The position numbers were made by a program, and so were the translations under genes. From NCBI RefSeq assembly GCF_000012945.1, contig NC_007511.1:3286001-3350000 (forward strand): a DNA stretch of 64,000 nucleotides, given 5' to 3'. The notes beneath the pieces were generated by a model that was not told where the DNA came from, ran no database searches, and worked only from the letters and a program-made list of their open reading frames with translations. Within the stretch, counting starts at the first letter, position 1. Each line of letters starts with the position of its first letter. Positions 17,205-25,765 of the stretch are shown one piece after another. The DNA comes from Burkholderia lata. Its GTDB lineage: Bacteria > Pseudomonadota > Gammaproteobacteria > Burkholderiales > Burkholderiaceae.

Positions 17205-18014
17205 ATGCTGAGCATTGGTCCCTTTTCGATCCGCGTCGTCGCGGTAGCTGTCGCCGCGCTGCTCGCGTGGCTCGTCGCCCGTTTCATTCAGCGTCGCCCG
17301 CCGGATGGACATCACAAGACCGCGTCGAGCCTGATCCTCGATACCTTGCTGTTCGGCCTGCTCGCCGCGCGTATCGGCTACGTCGCGCAGTGGTGGCGCG
17401 AGTACGCCGCCGCGCCGCGCTCGATCATCGCGCTCGGCGACGGCGGCTTCGACTGGCGCATCGGCCTCGCGGCCGGGATCGTGTTCGCGGGCTGGCGCCT
17501 GCGCCGCCTGTCCGCGCTGCGTCGCCCGGTGATGGCCGGCATGCTCGCGGGCATCGCCGCATGGGGCATCGCGCAAGGCACGCTCGCCACGTTGCAGCAT
17601 GGCGCGCCGCCGCTTGCCGCGTTGCAGCTCGAAGCGCTCGATGCCACGCCGGTGCCCGTGCAACGCTTCGCGGGCAAGCCCGTCGTCGTGAACCTGTGGG
17701 CCACGTGGTGCCCGCCGTGCCAGCGCGAAATGCCGATCCTCGCGCAAGCGCAGCAGGATCATCCGGGGATGACGGTGCTGATGGTCAACCAGGGCGAAGA
17801 CGCGCAAACGGTGCGCGCGTTCCTCGAACAGAAGGGGCTGCGGTTCGATCACGTGCTGCTCGACCGCACGCTGCACGCGATGAAAACCTACGGTTCGCGC
17901 GGGCTGCCGACGACGCTCTTCTTCGACGCGAAAGGCAATCTCGTCGAATCGCACATGGGCGAGATCACCACCGCGCGGCTGAAGGATGCCGTCGCGGACC
18001 GCTTCGGCCAGTAA
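17205..18014 (+). CDS. Lgt-like membrane domain fused to TlpA/ResA thioredoxin domain
   Basis: A 269-residue inner-membrane protein. Residues 1-130 hold four or five hydrophobic segments with the order of prolipoprotein diacylglyceryl transferase (IGPFSIR near the start, LLAARIGYVAQWWREY, GGFDWRIGLAAGIVFAGW), but the catalytic His-Gly-Gly-Leu region is replaced, so acyl transfer is unlikely. Residues 145-269 are a thioredoxin fold with active site WCPPC (Cys169/Cys172) and the cis-Pro loop GLPTTLFF. It probably passes electrons to or from periplasmic disulfides, with the membrane domain acting as anchor. No cytochrome-maturation genes are nearby. Confidence 0.88.
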   Translation: MLSIGPFSIRVVAVAVAALLAWLVARFIQRRPPDGHHKTASSLILDTLLFGLLAARIGYVAQWWREYAAAPRSIIALGDGGFDWRIGLAAGIVFAGWRLRRLSALRRPVMAGMLAGIAAWGIAQGTLATLQHGAPPLAALQLEALDATPVPVQRFAGKPVVVNLWATWCPPCQREMPILAQAQQDHPGMTVLMVNQGEDAQTVRAFLEQKGLRFDHVLLDRTLHAMKTYGSRGLPTTLFFDAKGNLVESHMGEITTARLKDAVADRFGQ

Positions 18015-18051
18015 CGCGCGTCTCGTCCAAAGAACCGCGGCAACGGCGTCG

Positions 18052-18969
18052 TCACATCCGCGCCTCTACCGCGGCCAGCCGGGCCGGGAGATGTTCGAGC
18101 AACGCATCGACGGCGGCCCGGACTTTCAGCGGCAGATGCAGCGTGTAGGGCCACACTGCCTGGATCGGAAAGATCACGCCCGGCCGATCGGGCAACAGCT
18201 CCCGCAACACGCCGCCGCGCAGCGCGTCACGCACCAGCCAGTACGGCAACCACGCGATGCCCAGATCCGCGACGGCCGCATCCATCAGCGCGCTCAAATC
18301 GTCGGACAGCAAACGAACGGCGGGCTGCAGCTCCACGCGCTGGCCGTCGACGAACACGCGCCAGCGATGCACCTGGCCGAAACGCGTATAGGCCAGCGCC
18401 TTGTGCCGTTCGAGTTCTTCATAGGTCGTGGGCTCGCCGCAGCGGCTCAGGTACGCCGGTGATGCGCAGAACGCCATCCGGTGCTCGCCCAGCGGACGCG
18501 CCACCAGCTCGCTGCTGTTCGGCAACGTGCCGACGCGCACCGCGAGATCGAAACGCTCTTCGACCAGGTCGACGGAACGATCGCTGAACGACAGGTCGAG
18601 ATCGAGTTCGGGATGCGCCTTCGCCAGCTCGATCAGGATCGGCGCCACACAAAGATGACCGAAGAGCGTCGGCATCGACACGCGCAGGCGCCCCTTCATC
18701 TGCCATTTGCCAGTTTCCAGCAGTGCCTCGCCCGCCTGGATCTGCTCCATCGCGCGCAGGCAGTGGTCGTAGAACAACGCGCCTTCGTCGGTCAGGCTCT
18801 GGCTGCGCGTCGTCCGCTGAAACAGCACGACGCCCAGCCGCTCCTCGAGGCGCGCGACGCTCTTGCCGACCGCCGATCGCGTGATGTGCAGCTTCTCCGC
18901 GGCTTCCGCAAAGCTGCTCGCTTCCGCCGCAGCGACGAAAACGTCGATGCCCTTCAGGTTGTTTCGCAT
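18052..18969 (-). CDS. LysR-family transcriptional regulator
   Basis: A 305-residue LysR regulator; HTH at residues 1-65 (FAEAAEKLHITRSAVGKSVARLEERLG), effector domain with FCASPAYLSRCGEP. It diverges from azoR over 110 bp containing a 19-bp inverted repeat, so it probably regulates the azoreductase and itself. Its 3' end converges on the thioredoxin-fusion gene with 37 bp between. Confidence 0.93.
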   Translation of the reverse strand: MRNNLKGIDVFVAAAEASSFAEAAEKLHITRSAVGKSVARLEERLGVVLFQRTTRSQSLTDEGALFYDHCLRAMEQIQAGEALLETGKWQMKGRLRVSMPTLFGHLCVAPILIELAKAHPELDLDLSFSDRSVDLVEERFDLAVRVGTLPNSSELVARPLGEHRMAFCASPAYLSRCGEPTTYEELERHKALAYTRFGQVHRWRVFVDGQRVELQPAVRLLSDDLSALMDAAVADLGIAWLPYWLVRDALRGGVLRELLPDRPGVIFPIQAVWPYTLHLPLKVRAAVDALLEHLPARLAAVEARM

Positions 18970-19006
18970 GCGATTAGGGACAAATACGCTACACAGTGCG
19001 TCGATC

Positions 19007-19025
19007 TTATCGCTTTTGGCGATAA
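19007..19025. promoter_or_regulatory. LysR-type operator TTATCGC-N5-GCGATAA
   Basis: Perfect 7+5+7 inverted repeat in the LysR/azoR divergent promoter; it contains the A/T-N11-T/A spacing expected for a LysR box. No other comparable palindrome lies in the gap. Confidence 0.65.
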
Positions 19026-19079
19026 AAGGTGGCTGATAGGATCGATTTCAGTCCTCACATTCGCAACGGAGCACCCCGC

Positions 19080-19679
19080 ATGGCCCGGATCCTCGTCCTC
19101 AAATCCAGCATCAACGGCAGCCAGTCGCAAACCAGCACGCTGATCGACACGTTCCTGGCCGAGCGCCAGGCCAACGGCCACGCCGACGACGTGATCGTGC
19201 GCAATCTCGTCGACGCCGACCTGCCGATGCTCGACAGCGAGCTGTTTCACGCGCTGCGCGGCGCAGCCAACCCGAGCGAGCGTGCGCAACGCGCGATCGT
19301 GCTGTCGGACGAACTGATTGCCGAACTCAAGGGCAGCGACCTGCTGCTGATCGGCGCGCCGATGTACAACCTCAACGTGCCGACCCAGCTGAAGAACTGG
19401 TTCGACCTCGTCGCGCGTGCACGCGTGACGTTCCGGTACACGGAGACCTACCCTGTGGGGCTCGTCGAAGGCATCAGCGCGATCGTGTTCAGCTCGCGCG
19501 GTGGCGTGCACGTCGGCCAGGACACGGATGCGGTCACGCCGTACCTGCGCGCCGTGCTCGGCCTGATGGGTATCGTCGACGTGGAATTCGTCTATGCCGA
19601 AGGGCTCGACATGAAGCCGCACGGGTTCGACGCGGGGCTGGCGGACGCACGCCGGCAGATGGACGCGCTGCATGCGTGA
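19080..19679 (+). CDS. azoR: FMN-dependent NADH-azoreductase
   Basis: A 199-residue flavodoxin-fold enzyme that uses NADH to reduce azo bonds and quinones. The FMN phosphate loop is ILVLKSSINGSQSQT near the N-terminus; the flavin pocket includes LLIGAPMYNLNVPTQLKNWFD and the FSSRGGVH loop. Length and motifs fit AzoR. The likely physiological role is quinone or electrophile detoxification, under the divergent LysR. Confidence 0.92.
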   Translation: MARILVLKSSINGSQSQTSTLIDTFLAERQANGHADDVIVRNLVDADLPMLDSELFHALRGAANPSERAQRAIVLSDELIAELKGSDLLLIGAPMYNLNVPTQLKNWFDLVARARVTFRYTETYPVGLVEGISAIVFSSRGGVHVGQDTDAVTPYLRAVLGLMGIVDVEFVYAEGLDMKPHGFDAGLADARRQMDALHA

Positions 19680-20034
19680 ACCGGAACGTACGGCGACGTT
19701 CCCGAGCAAGGTCGGGCGTTACCTGCACGACGTGAATGACATCGCCGTGCAACGCACAGCTGGCGAATCGAAGCATTCGACCGACACGCTTTCTGACATA
19801 TCGCCAATGAAGTAACGACGCGGCCCGCCAGCGCAATCGCCGTGGAATCGTTGCGCAGCAAGCATGCAAGACATCGGTGTGGCCGTCGGCACCGACGGAG
19901 ACACTCCAGACCAGCTCCTGACAACGGTCGATCTCGGCTAGAGTGGTCGCACGTTTTCGCTTGGAATATCAGGTCATTTCGTCATGCCAATCATTTGACG
20001 GGATGCCGATCGAAATTCGCTGCGTAAACGAGCG
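19680..20034. other. Gene-free stretch between azoR and symE-like gene
   Basis: About 355 bp without a convincing coding frame. It should hold the promoter of the toxin-like module; a TTGACG hexamer near 19996 is a possible -35. No insertion-sequence remnant recognised. Confidence 0.5.
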
Positions 20035-20067
20035 CGGCCCGCTGGTGTTAGAGCACCTGCAGGCCGC
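20035..20067 (+). promoter_or_regulatory. Two-stem 5'-UTR hairpin ahead of symE-like gene
   Basis: Outer stem GCGGCC (20035-20040) with GGCCGC (20062-20067) encloses an inner stem GGTG (20044-20047) with CACC (20054-20057) around TTAGAG. It ends 32 bp before the start codon and just upstream of the GGGAG ribosome site (20089-20093). Such leader structure often controls toxin translation; here that is inference. Confidence 0.5.
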
Positions 20068-20099
20068 TGACCACAACCCACTCATCATGGGAGTCAGTC

Positions 20100-20429
20100 A
20101 TGGCTGACGCGAATCATAACGCACCGGTTCGTTTTCACGATTGTTTCGTGCCCCCTCGAACGTCTTTTCAGACTCGCCGCATCGTTCCGCACCTCAAGCT
20201 CGCCGACATGGCACCGCCGGTCCTCCATCTGTGGATGAAGCTGTCCAGCCACTGGATCGAGGCAGCGGGTTTCGATCCCGAGCAGCCGTTGAAGATCGAG
20301 GTGATGCACAAGCGGCTGGTGATCACGCCGATCGAAGACAGGCGCTGCGACGATTTCGGGAAGGGTGTCGATCACGCAACAGCACCGTCGCGATCGAATT
20401 TTTTGGTGATCACGGGAGACGCGCAATGA
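20100..20429 (+). CDS. SymE-like toxin
   Basis: A 109-residue protein with the SymE_toxin fold core at about residues 40-85: VLHLWMKLSSHWIEAAGFDPEQPLKIEVMHKRLVITP, an AbrB-like swapped-hairpin domain. E. coli SymE is an SOS-induced toxin repressed by antisense RNA SymR. Here the gene ends in an ATGA overlap with an HTH-type gene, which resembles a protein antitoxin arrangement. The core pattern is clear; toxicity is inferred from the family. Confidence 0.82.
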   Translation: MADANHNAPVRFHDCFVPPRTSFQTRRIVPHLKLADMAPPVLHLWMKLSSHWIEAAGFDPEQPLKIEVMHKRLVITPIEDRRCDDFGKGVDHATAPSRSNFLVITGDAQ

Positions 20430-20746
20430 ATCGCAACGACTCGCCCCAACGCGCCGGCAACTTGCCGGCTGACTTCGAACTCGATGACGCAGGTGCACTG
20501 TCGGCCAAGTCTGCACTGGTCCTGAAGGTCAACGCGCTGATCGTCTCGCGCGGCCTGAGCGAAGACGAGGCTGCGGCGCTCGCAGAGATGGCCCGGCCGG
20601 TCGTCACGCCCGAGCAGCGCGAAAGGCTCCGGAACGTTTCGCTGGAACTGCTGATGCAGACGCTGGCGTCGTTGGGCCAGCATGTGGAAATCGTGGTGCG
20701 ACCGGCGGGGCCACCGCGTTCGGCAGGCATCACCGTATCGGTCTGA
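20426..20746 (+). CDS. HigA/HTH_37-like partner of the SymE-like gene
   Basis: A 106-residue protein translationally coupled (4-bp ATGA overlap) to the SymE-like gene. Residues 25-90 align in layout with XRE antitoxins of the HigA2/COG5606 group: an N-terminal helix ALSAKSALVLKVNALIVSRGLSEDEAAALA, then SLELLMQTLASLGQHVEIVV, the characteristic C-terminal end. The recognition helix region is atypical (EMARPVVTPEQRERLRN), so DNA binding is uncertain. Probably an antitoxin or co-repressor. Confidence 0.7.
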   Translation: MNRNDSPQRAGNLPADFELDDAGALSAKSALVLKVNALIVSRGLSEDEAAALAEMARPVVTPEQRERLRNVSLELLMQTLASLGQHVEIVVRPAGPPRSAGITVSV

Positions 20747-20914
20747 CAACCGGCGGAATGATCGATACGTAATGTGTGTGGCGGCCGGGCCCGGCCGCCG
20801 CCGAATGTTCGTCACAGTCGAGCGAGCGCAACGTACCGGCTCTCCACGATCATCCTCGATACACCGACGACGTACTGATCGCCCCGGGGTCCGGCTACGG
20901 CCCTGAACTGACGG

Positions 20915-21319
20915 TCAAGGCTGCGAAAACACCATCACACGCCCTTGCACACGCTGGAGCTTCAGCCAGCCCATGTCGGCGGTGAAACGCAGTTGCTGCA
21001 GCGGGAAGTCGAACTGCGCCTCCCCGGCGGCGCTCACGACCGCCTGGGCGATCCAGCGAATCAGCGCCTTCCCTTCGTCGGTCGTCACGCTGCCGTTCTG
21101 CACGCCGTAAAAATAGCGGTTCCCGGCGTTGACCTCGTTCTGCAGCTGCATCCAGTGCCCCGGCAACCCCTGCAGGGTCCGGAACAGGTCGGCAACCCGT
21201 TGCGTCGTGAGGCCGCGCGCCCACAGCGCGCCGTTCGCAGCCGGCCGTGCCAGGTTGTGGCGATCCGCCGCCTGGGCCTGCTCCTTGATCTGTCCCCTCA
21301 GGGAATCATCCTTCGACAT
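20915..21319 (-). CDS. Hypothetical protein, 134 aa
   Basis: Not recognised. Start chosen at MSKDDSLRG, preceded by GAGGAGTGCGGC. Residues 1-35 are charged (GQIKEQAQAADRH), followed by helices (QRVADLFRTLQGLPGHWMQLQNEV) and a beta-rich C-terminus (FYGVQNGSVTTDEGKALIRW, LRFTADMGWLKLQRVQGRVMVF). No signal or membrane segment. It lies between the SymE-like pair (convergent) and the efflux operon (same strand, downstream). Real-gene support comes from codon bias and the ribosome site. Confidence 0.7.
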   Translation of the reverse strand: MSKDDSLRGQIKEQAQAADRHNLARPAANGALWARGLTTQRVADLFRTLQGLPGHWMQLQNEVNAGNRYFYGVQNGSVTTDEGKALIRWIAQAVVSAAGEAQFDFPLQQLRFTADMGWLKLQRVQGRVMVFSQP

Positions 21320-21445
21320 GCCGCACTCCTCATGGTGATCGGCGCGGGAGAACAGCCTCGCGCGCGCCGCATGCACGATACGCTCATTGTGAGAAGTCAT
21401 CGCCTGTCAGCTATATCAGGCTTCAATATCGGGCGTCTGTCCCCA

Positions 21446-23038
21446 TCACGCCTTCTTCTTTCCCCTGAGCAGGAACGCCGCCGCCGTACATCCCGCCATC
21501 GCGACACCCGCGATCAGGAACGTATCGCTATACGCCATCAGCAGCGCCTCGCGCATCACGCGCTGGTTCACGAGCGCGAGTGCCAGCTCGTGCACGCCGC
21601 CGGTCGACGAACCCGGCAACGCATCGGCACGCGGCACATGCACGCGCGACAGCAGCCGTGTCAGCATCGCCATGCGTTCCTGAAAGGCTTCCGAGAACGG
21701 CGAAACGGCCTCGCCGATCCGCATCGCGTGCAGCTTCTGCCGCTCGACGACGATCTGGCTTGCCACCGCGATGCCGATCGCGCCGCCGACGTTGCGCACC
21801 ATGTTGAACACGCCGGATGCCGAACCGAGCTGCGCCTTCTCGATTCCGTCGACGGCCATCACCGACAGCGCGATCACGACCAGCGACTGCCCGATCCCGC
21901 GCACGACGAGTGACGGCACGATCACGTTCGATGCGGCGTCGGCGGTCAGGTGGATGTTCATCAGGCAGCCGGCCGCGACGAGCGCGAAGCCGAGCACGAT
22001 CGTCGTGCGCGGGCTCGTGCGGCGCATCAGCGGCGGCGTCAGGAACGACATCACGAACTGCACGAGCCCGTACGGGATCATCGCGAGGCCGATGTCGCGC
22101 GCGCTGTAGCCGTGCAGCTCGGCGAAGTAGTTCGGCACGAGGAACACGACGCCGAACACCACCGCGCCGAACAGGAACTGCATCAGGCTCGCGATCCCGA
22201 AGTTGTAGCGGCCGAGCAGCCGCAGGTTGATGAACGGCGCCTTGCGCCGCAGTTCGATCGCGACGAACGCAACGAGCCCCGCCACCGCGACGATCGACAG
22301 CTCGACGATCAGGTCGGACGCGAACCAGTCCTTGCGACCGCCCTCCTCCAGCACGATCTGCAGCGCGCTCAGGCCGAGCGCCATCGTCGCGATCCCGAAC
22401 CAGTCGGCCTGCCGCAGCTTAGACAACTGCACGGGCACCGGGCGGATCGCCCACGCAATCGCCGCGATCAGCGCGATCGCGGGCGGAATCTGCAGATAGA
22501 AGATCCAGCGCCACGAATACATGTCGGTGAGCCAGCCGCCGAGCGACGGCCCGGCCGCCTGCGCGACGTTGTTCGCGACCGCGAACAGCGCCATGCCGAG
22601 CGGATGCTTCGACGGCGGCAGCTCGGTGACGATCAGCTGGAACGACAACGGAATCAGCACGCCACCGAATGCGCCCTGCAGCGCACGCGCGACGATCATC
22701 GACGAGATGGTCGGCGCGACCGAGCATGCGATCGAAAACACAAGGAACCCGGTTGCGCCGACGAGCAGCACGCGGCGCGCGGAGAACACCTGCACGAGCC
22801 AGCCGGTGAGCGGAATCACGACGATCTCGGCCACGAGGTAGGCAGTCGAGATCCACGAGCCCTCCTCGAAGCTCGCACCCAGCGACCCGCGGATGTCGGG
22901 CAGCGACGCGTTCGTCACGTGCACGTTCATCCCCGCCATGAAGCAGCCGAACACGCCGCCGAGCACCGCGACCCACGCACGCAGCGACACGGTTTCGTCG
23001 TGCACGGCCTGCACGACCTGCCCGGTTGCGGCCGTCAC
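21446..23038 (-). CDS. EmrB/QacA-type MFS multidrug transporter (DHA2)
   Basis: A 530-residue inner-membrane drug:proton antiporter with about 14 hydrophobic helices. Signatures: NASLPDIRGSLGAS in TM1, motif A-like LVQVFSARRVLLVG, and motif C-like GPSLGGWL. Its start overlaps the end of the membrane-fusion gene by 4 bp, indicating translational coupling. With the adaptor and outer-membrane factor it forms an EmrAB-TolC type tripartite pump for hydrophobic toxicants. Confidence 0.94.
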   Translation of the reverse strand: MTAATGQVVQAVHDETVSLRAWVAVLGGVFGCFMAGMNVHVTNASLPDIRGSLGASFEEGSWISTAYLVAEIVVIPLTGWLVQVFSARRVLLVGATGFLVFSIACSVAPTISSMIVARALQGAFGGVLIPLSFQLIVTELPPSKHPLGMALFAVANNVAQAAGPSLGGWLTDMYSWRWIFYLQIPPAIALIAAIAWAIRPVPVQLSKLRQADWFGIATMALGLSALQIVLEEGGRKDWFASDLIVELSIVAVAGLVAFVAIELRRKAPFINLRLLGRYNFGIASLMQFLFGAVVFGVVFLVPNYFAELHGYSARDIGLAMIPYGLVQFVMSFLTPPLMRRTSPRTTIVLGFALVAAGCLMNIHLTADAASNVIVPSLVVRGIGQSLVVIALSVMAVDGIEKAQLGSASGVFNMVRNVGGAIGIAVASQIVVERQKLHAMRIGEAVSPFSEAFQERMAMLTRLLSRVHVPRADALPGSSTGGVHELALALVNQRVMREALLMAYSDTFLIAGVAMAGCTAAAFLLRGKKKA

Positions 23039-24153
23039 GAACCGGCTCCCGGCGCGCCGCGCGTATCGACGCGCGCGATCACCGACATGCCGGGCCGCAG
23101 CACCAGGCCCGACGGCGGCGCATCGAGGCGGATCTTCACGGGCACGCGCTGCACGATCTTCGTGAAGTTGCCGGTCGCGTTGTCGGGCGGCAGCAGCGCG
23201 AATTCGGCCCCCGAGCCCGGTGCGAGCCCGAGCACGCGGCCGTGCAGCGTGCGGCCCGAGTAGGTATCGACGTCGATCTCGACCGGCTGCCCGTCATGCA
23301 TCGCGCCGAGCTGCGTCTCCTTGAAGTTCGCGACGACGTACACGTCGCGCAGCGGCACGACCGCGAGCAGCGGCATCCCGACCTCGACGTACTGGCCCGC
23401 GCGCACCGCGCGCTGGCCGATCGTGCCGTCGCGGGTCGCGCGGATCACCGTGTGCTCGACATCCAGTTGCGCCAGCGCGAGCTTCGCGCGGGACGCCGCG
23501 AGCCGCGCACGCGCCTGCTCGATCGCAGCCGTGCTCTGCGCGCGGCGTCGGCGCAGCACAGTCTGCTGGTCGTCCTGCGCACGCACGGCCGCACTCGCGC
23601 GGGCCAGTTCCGCGCGTGCCTTCAGCGCATCGGCATGCGCCTGTTCCCAGCGCTGCCCGCTGGCAGCCGATTCGGCAAGCAGTTGCTGGTAGCGCACCGC
23701 ATCGGCATCGCGCCGCGTGGCTTCGGCACGCGCGGCGGCCGCGTCGGCCTGCGCCTGCTCGATCACGCTGCGCTGCTGGCCGACCTGCGCGTCGAGCGTC
23801 GCGGCCGCGGCTTCCTCGGCCTGCAGCGTCGCGTCGGCCGCGGCGACGGCCGCCTGCGCATCGTCGAGTTTCGCGCGATAGTCGCGATCGTCGAGCGTGA
23901 CGAGCACGTCACCGCGTTTCACGGGCTGGTTGTCGTCGACGGCCACGCGTGCGACATAGCCGGCCACGCGCGGGCTGACGGTCACGATGTCGGCGCGTAC
24001 GTACGCATCGTCGGTGTGCTCGATGAAGCGGCCGACCGTCCACCAGCGCCAGCCGAACCCGGCCAGCGCGATGACGGTGATGAAGACGCCGGCGGCAATC
24101 CAGTGGCGCCGCGCGAAACGGGCGGATTTCTCGGGTACGGCTGTGGTGCTCAT
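23035..24153 (-). CDS. EmrA/HlyD-family membrane-fusion protein
   Basis: A 372-residue periplasmic adaptor. One N-terminal membrane anchor (about residues 18-40), the lipoyl half-motifs TVSPRVAGYVARVAVDDNQPVKRGDVL and TVIRATRDGTIGQRAV, a long coiled-coil hairpin (about 90-210, Ala/Arg-rich) and the beta-barrel region with VVANFKETQLGAM. Middle gene of the operon, 4-bp overlap with the MFS gene. Confidence 0.94.
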   Translation of the reverse strand: MSTTAVPEKSARFARRHWIAAGVFITVIALAGFGWRWWTVGRFIEHTDDAYVRADIVTVSPRVAGYVARVAVDDNQPVKRGDVLVTLDDRDYRAKLDDAQAAVAAADATLQAEEAAAATLDAQVGQQRSVIEQAQADAAAARAEATRRDADAVRYQQLLAESAASGQRWEQAHADALKARAELARASAAVRAQDDQQTVLRRRRAQSTAAIEQARARLAASRAKLALAQLDVEHTVIRATRDGTIGQRAVRAGQYVEVGMPLLAVVPLRDVYVVANFKETQLGAMHDGQPVEIDVDTYSGRTLHGRVLGLAPGSGAEFALLPPDNATGNFTKIVQRVPVKIRLDAPPSGLVLRPGMSVIARVDTRGAPGAGS

Positions 24154-24212
24154 GATCGGAATCGGAATGGTTGAGTGCGAGCGGATTGACGTGCGGATTC
24201 ACGAACGGCCGG

Positions 24213-25667
24213 CTAGCGCTGCCAGCCGCCCCCCAGTGCCTTGAAGACGGCGACCTGATCGAGCGCGACCTGCTGCGTCGACGCGGCCAGCGCGGCATCG
24301 ACCGCGACGAGGCTGCGCTGCGCGTCGAGCACGCCGAGAAAATCCAGCGCGCCCGCGTCGTAGTTCAGTTCGGCGAGCCGGTAAGCGCGTGCGTGCTCGG
24401 CACGCGCGGTGTCGAGCGCGGCCTTGTGGCGCCACTCGGCGCCATAGCGGGCGAGCGCCTGCTCGGTTTCCTTCAGCGCGCGCAGCACCTGTGCATCGAA
24501 CGACGCACGCGCGGCGGCATCGTCCGCGCGGGCCTGCGCGAGCTGTGCGCGGCTCGCGGCGAGATTCGGAAAGCGCCAGGTGATCAGCGGCCCGACGCCC
24601 CATGCGATCGCGTACTTGTCGCCGAGCGATGACGGATCGCCGGTCGTCGACAGCCAGTTCACCGAGCCGCCGAGCACGATCGACGGATACAGCTCGGCCG
24701 TTGCGACACCGATCCGCGCGTTCGACGCGGCGAGCCGCCGCTCGCTCTCGCGCAGGTCGGGCCGGCGCCGGAGCAGCGCGGCGCCGTCGCCGACCGGAAA
24801 CGGCCGCGCCAATGCCGGCGTCGCGTGACAGCGCGCGGCCGCGTCGGGAATCGCGCCGGGCGCGTGCCCGGTCAGCACGGCCAGTTCAACCAACGCGGCG
24901 CGGCGCGCGCCTGCGAGCGCAGGCAATTCGGCGCGCGTGTCGTCGGCGAACGCGCGCGAGCGCGCGACTTCCAGATCGGACACAAGGCCGTGCGCACGTT
25001 GCCGCGCGGTCAGTGCGGCGAGGCGATCGGCGATCGCGACCGAGCGCTCGGCAACGTCGATCCGCTCGCCGTACGCGCATGCCTGCGCATAGGCGGCGGT
25101 CGTCTCGGCAGCCACCGCGACGCGCATCGCATCCGACGCAGCCTGCACGGCCTCCGAATCGGCGCGCGCGGCATCGACGAGATGGCCGACGCGCCCCCAC
25201 AGATCGACTTCCCACGACACCGCGAACGACGGCGCGAATCCCCAGCGCGTACGCGCATCGGTGCCCTTTGCACTCGCGACAATCTGGTCGGGCGCGTGCT
25301 TGCCGTAGTCGACGCCGAAGCCGGCTGTCGTGTCGGGCAACCGCGCGGCGCCCGCTTCGTCGAGCACGGCCCGCGCCCGCGCGACACGCGCCGCGGCCAC
25401 CGCGAGATCGCGGTTCTGCGCGAGCGCTTCGCGCACGAGTGCGTCGAGCACCGGATCGTCGAACAGTTGCCACCAGCGATCGGGCAACGTGCCGCCGGAC
25501 GCGACGGGCGCATCGGCCGCCGCGTCGAACGGCGCCGCTCGCGCTGCATCGGCCACCGGCGGACGGTACGGATCGCCGACCGAGCAGGCGGCAAGCATCG
25601 CGGCGCTCAGCAACGCGGCGGCAACGGACGAACGAAAGGAAACCGGAGGAAAGGACGAGGCGTGCAT
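24213..25667 (-). CDS. Outer-membrane efflux lipoprotein (NodT/OprM family)
   Basis: A 484-residue outer-membrane factor. The ATG start at MHASSFPP gives a lipoprotein signal with lipobox LAAC (Cys28); a TTG seven codons upstream is less likely. The OEP repeats are visible as RWWQLFDDPVLDALV-like and the later RRRPDLRESERRLAASNARIGVATAELYPSI block. It is the promoter-proximal gene of the efflux operon (order OMF, adaptor, MFS) and diverges from an AraC regulator. Confidence 0.93.
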   Translation of the reverse strand: MHASSFPPVSFRSSVAAALLSAAMLAACSVGDPYRPPVADAARAAPFDAAADAPVASGGTLPDRWWQLFDDPVLDALVREALAQNRDLAVAAARVARARAVLDEAGAARLPDTTAGFGVDYGKHAPDQIVASAKGTDARTRWGFAPSFAVSWEVDLWGRVGHLVDAARADSEAVQAASDAMRVAVAAETTAAYAQACAYGERIDVAERSVAIADRLAALTARQRAHGLVSDLEVARSRAFADDTRAELPALAGARRAALVELAVLTGHAPGAIPDAAARCHATPALARPFPVGDGAALLRRRPDLRESERRLAASNARIGVATAELYPSIVLGGSVNWLSTTGDPSSLGDKYAIAWGVGPLITWRFPNLAASRAQLAQARADDAAARASFDAQVLRALKETEQALARYGAEWRHKAALDTARAEHARAYRLAELNYDAGALDFLGVLDAQRSLVAVDAALAASTQQVALDQVAVFKALGGGWQR

Positions 25668-25765
25668 CGTGCAAGGGCTGTCGAACAAACGATGGGCCTA
25701 TGGTAATTTCGACCCATTCAGTCGATCTCGCGCGCAAAGCGCATTCGTCGTCGAGAAAATGACAC

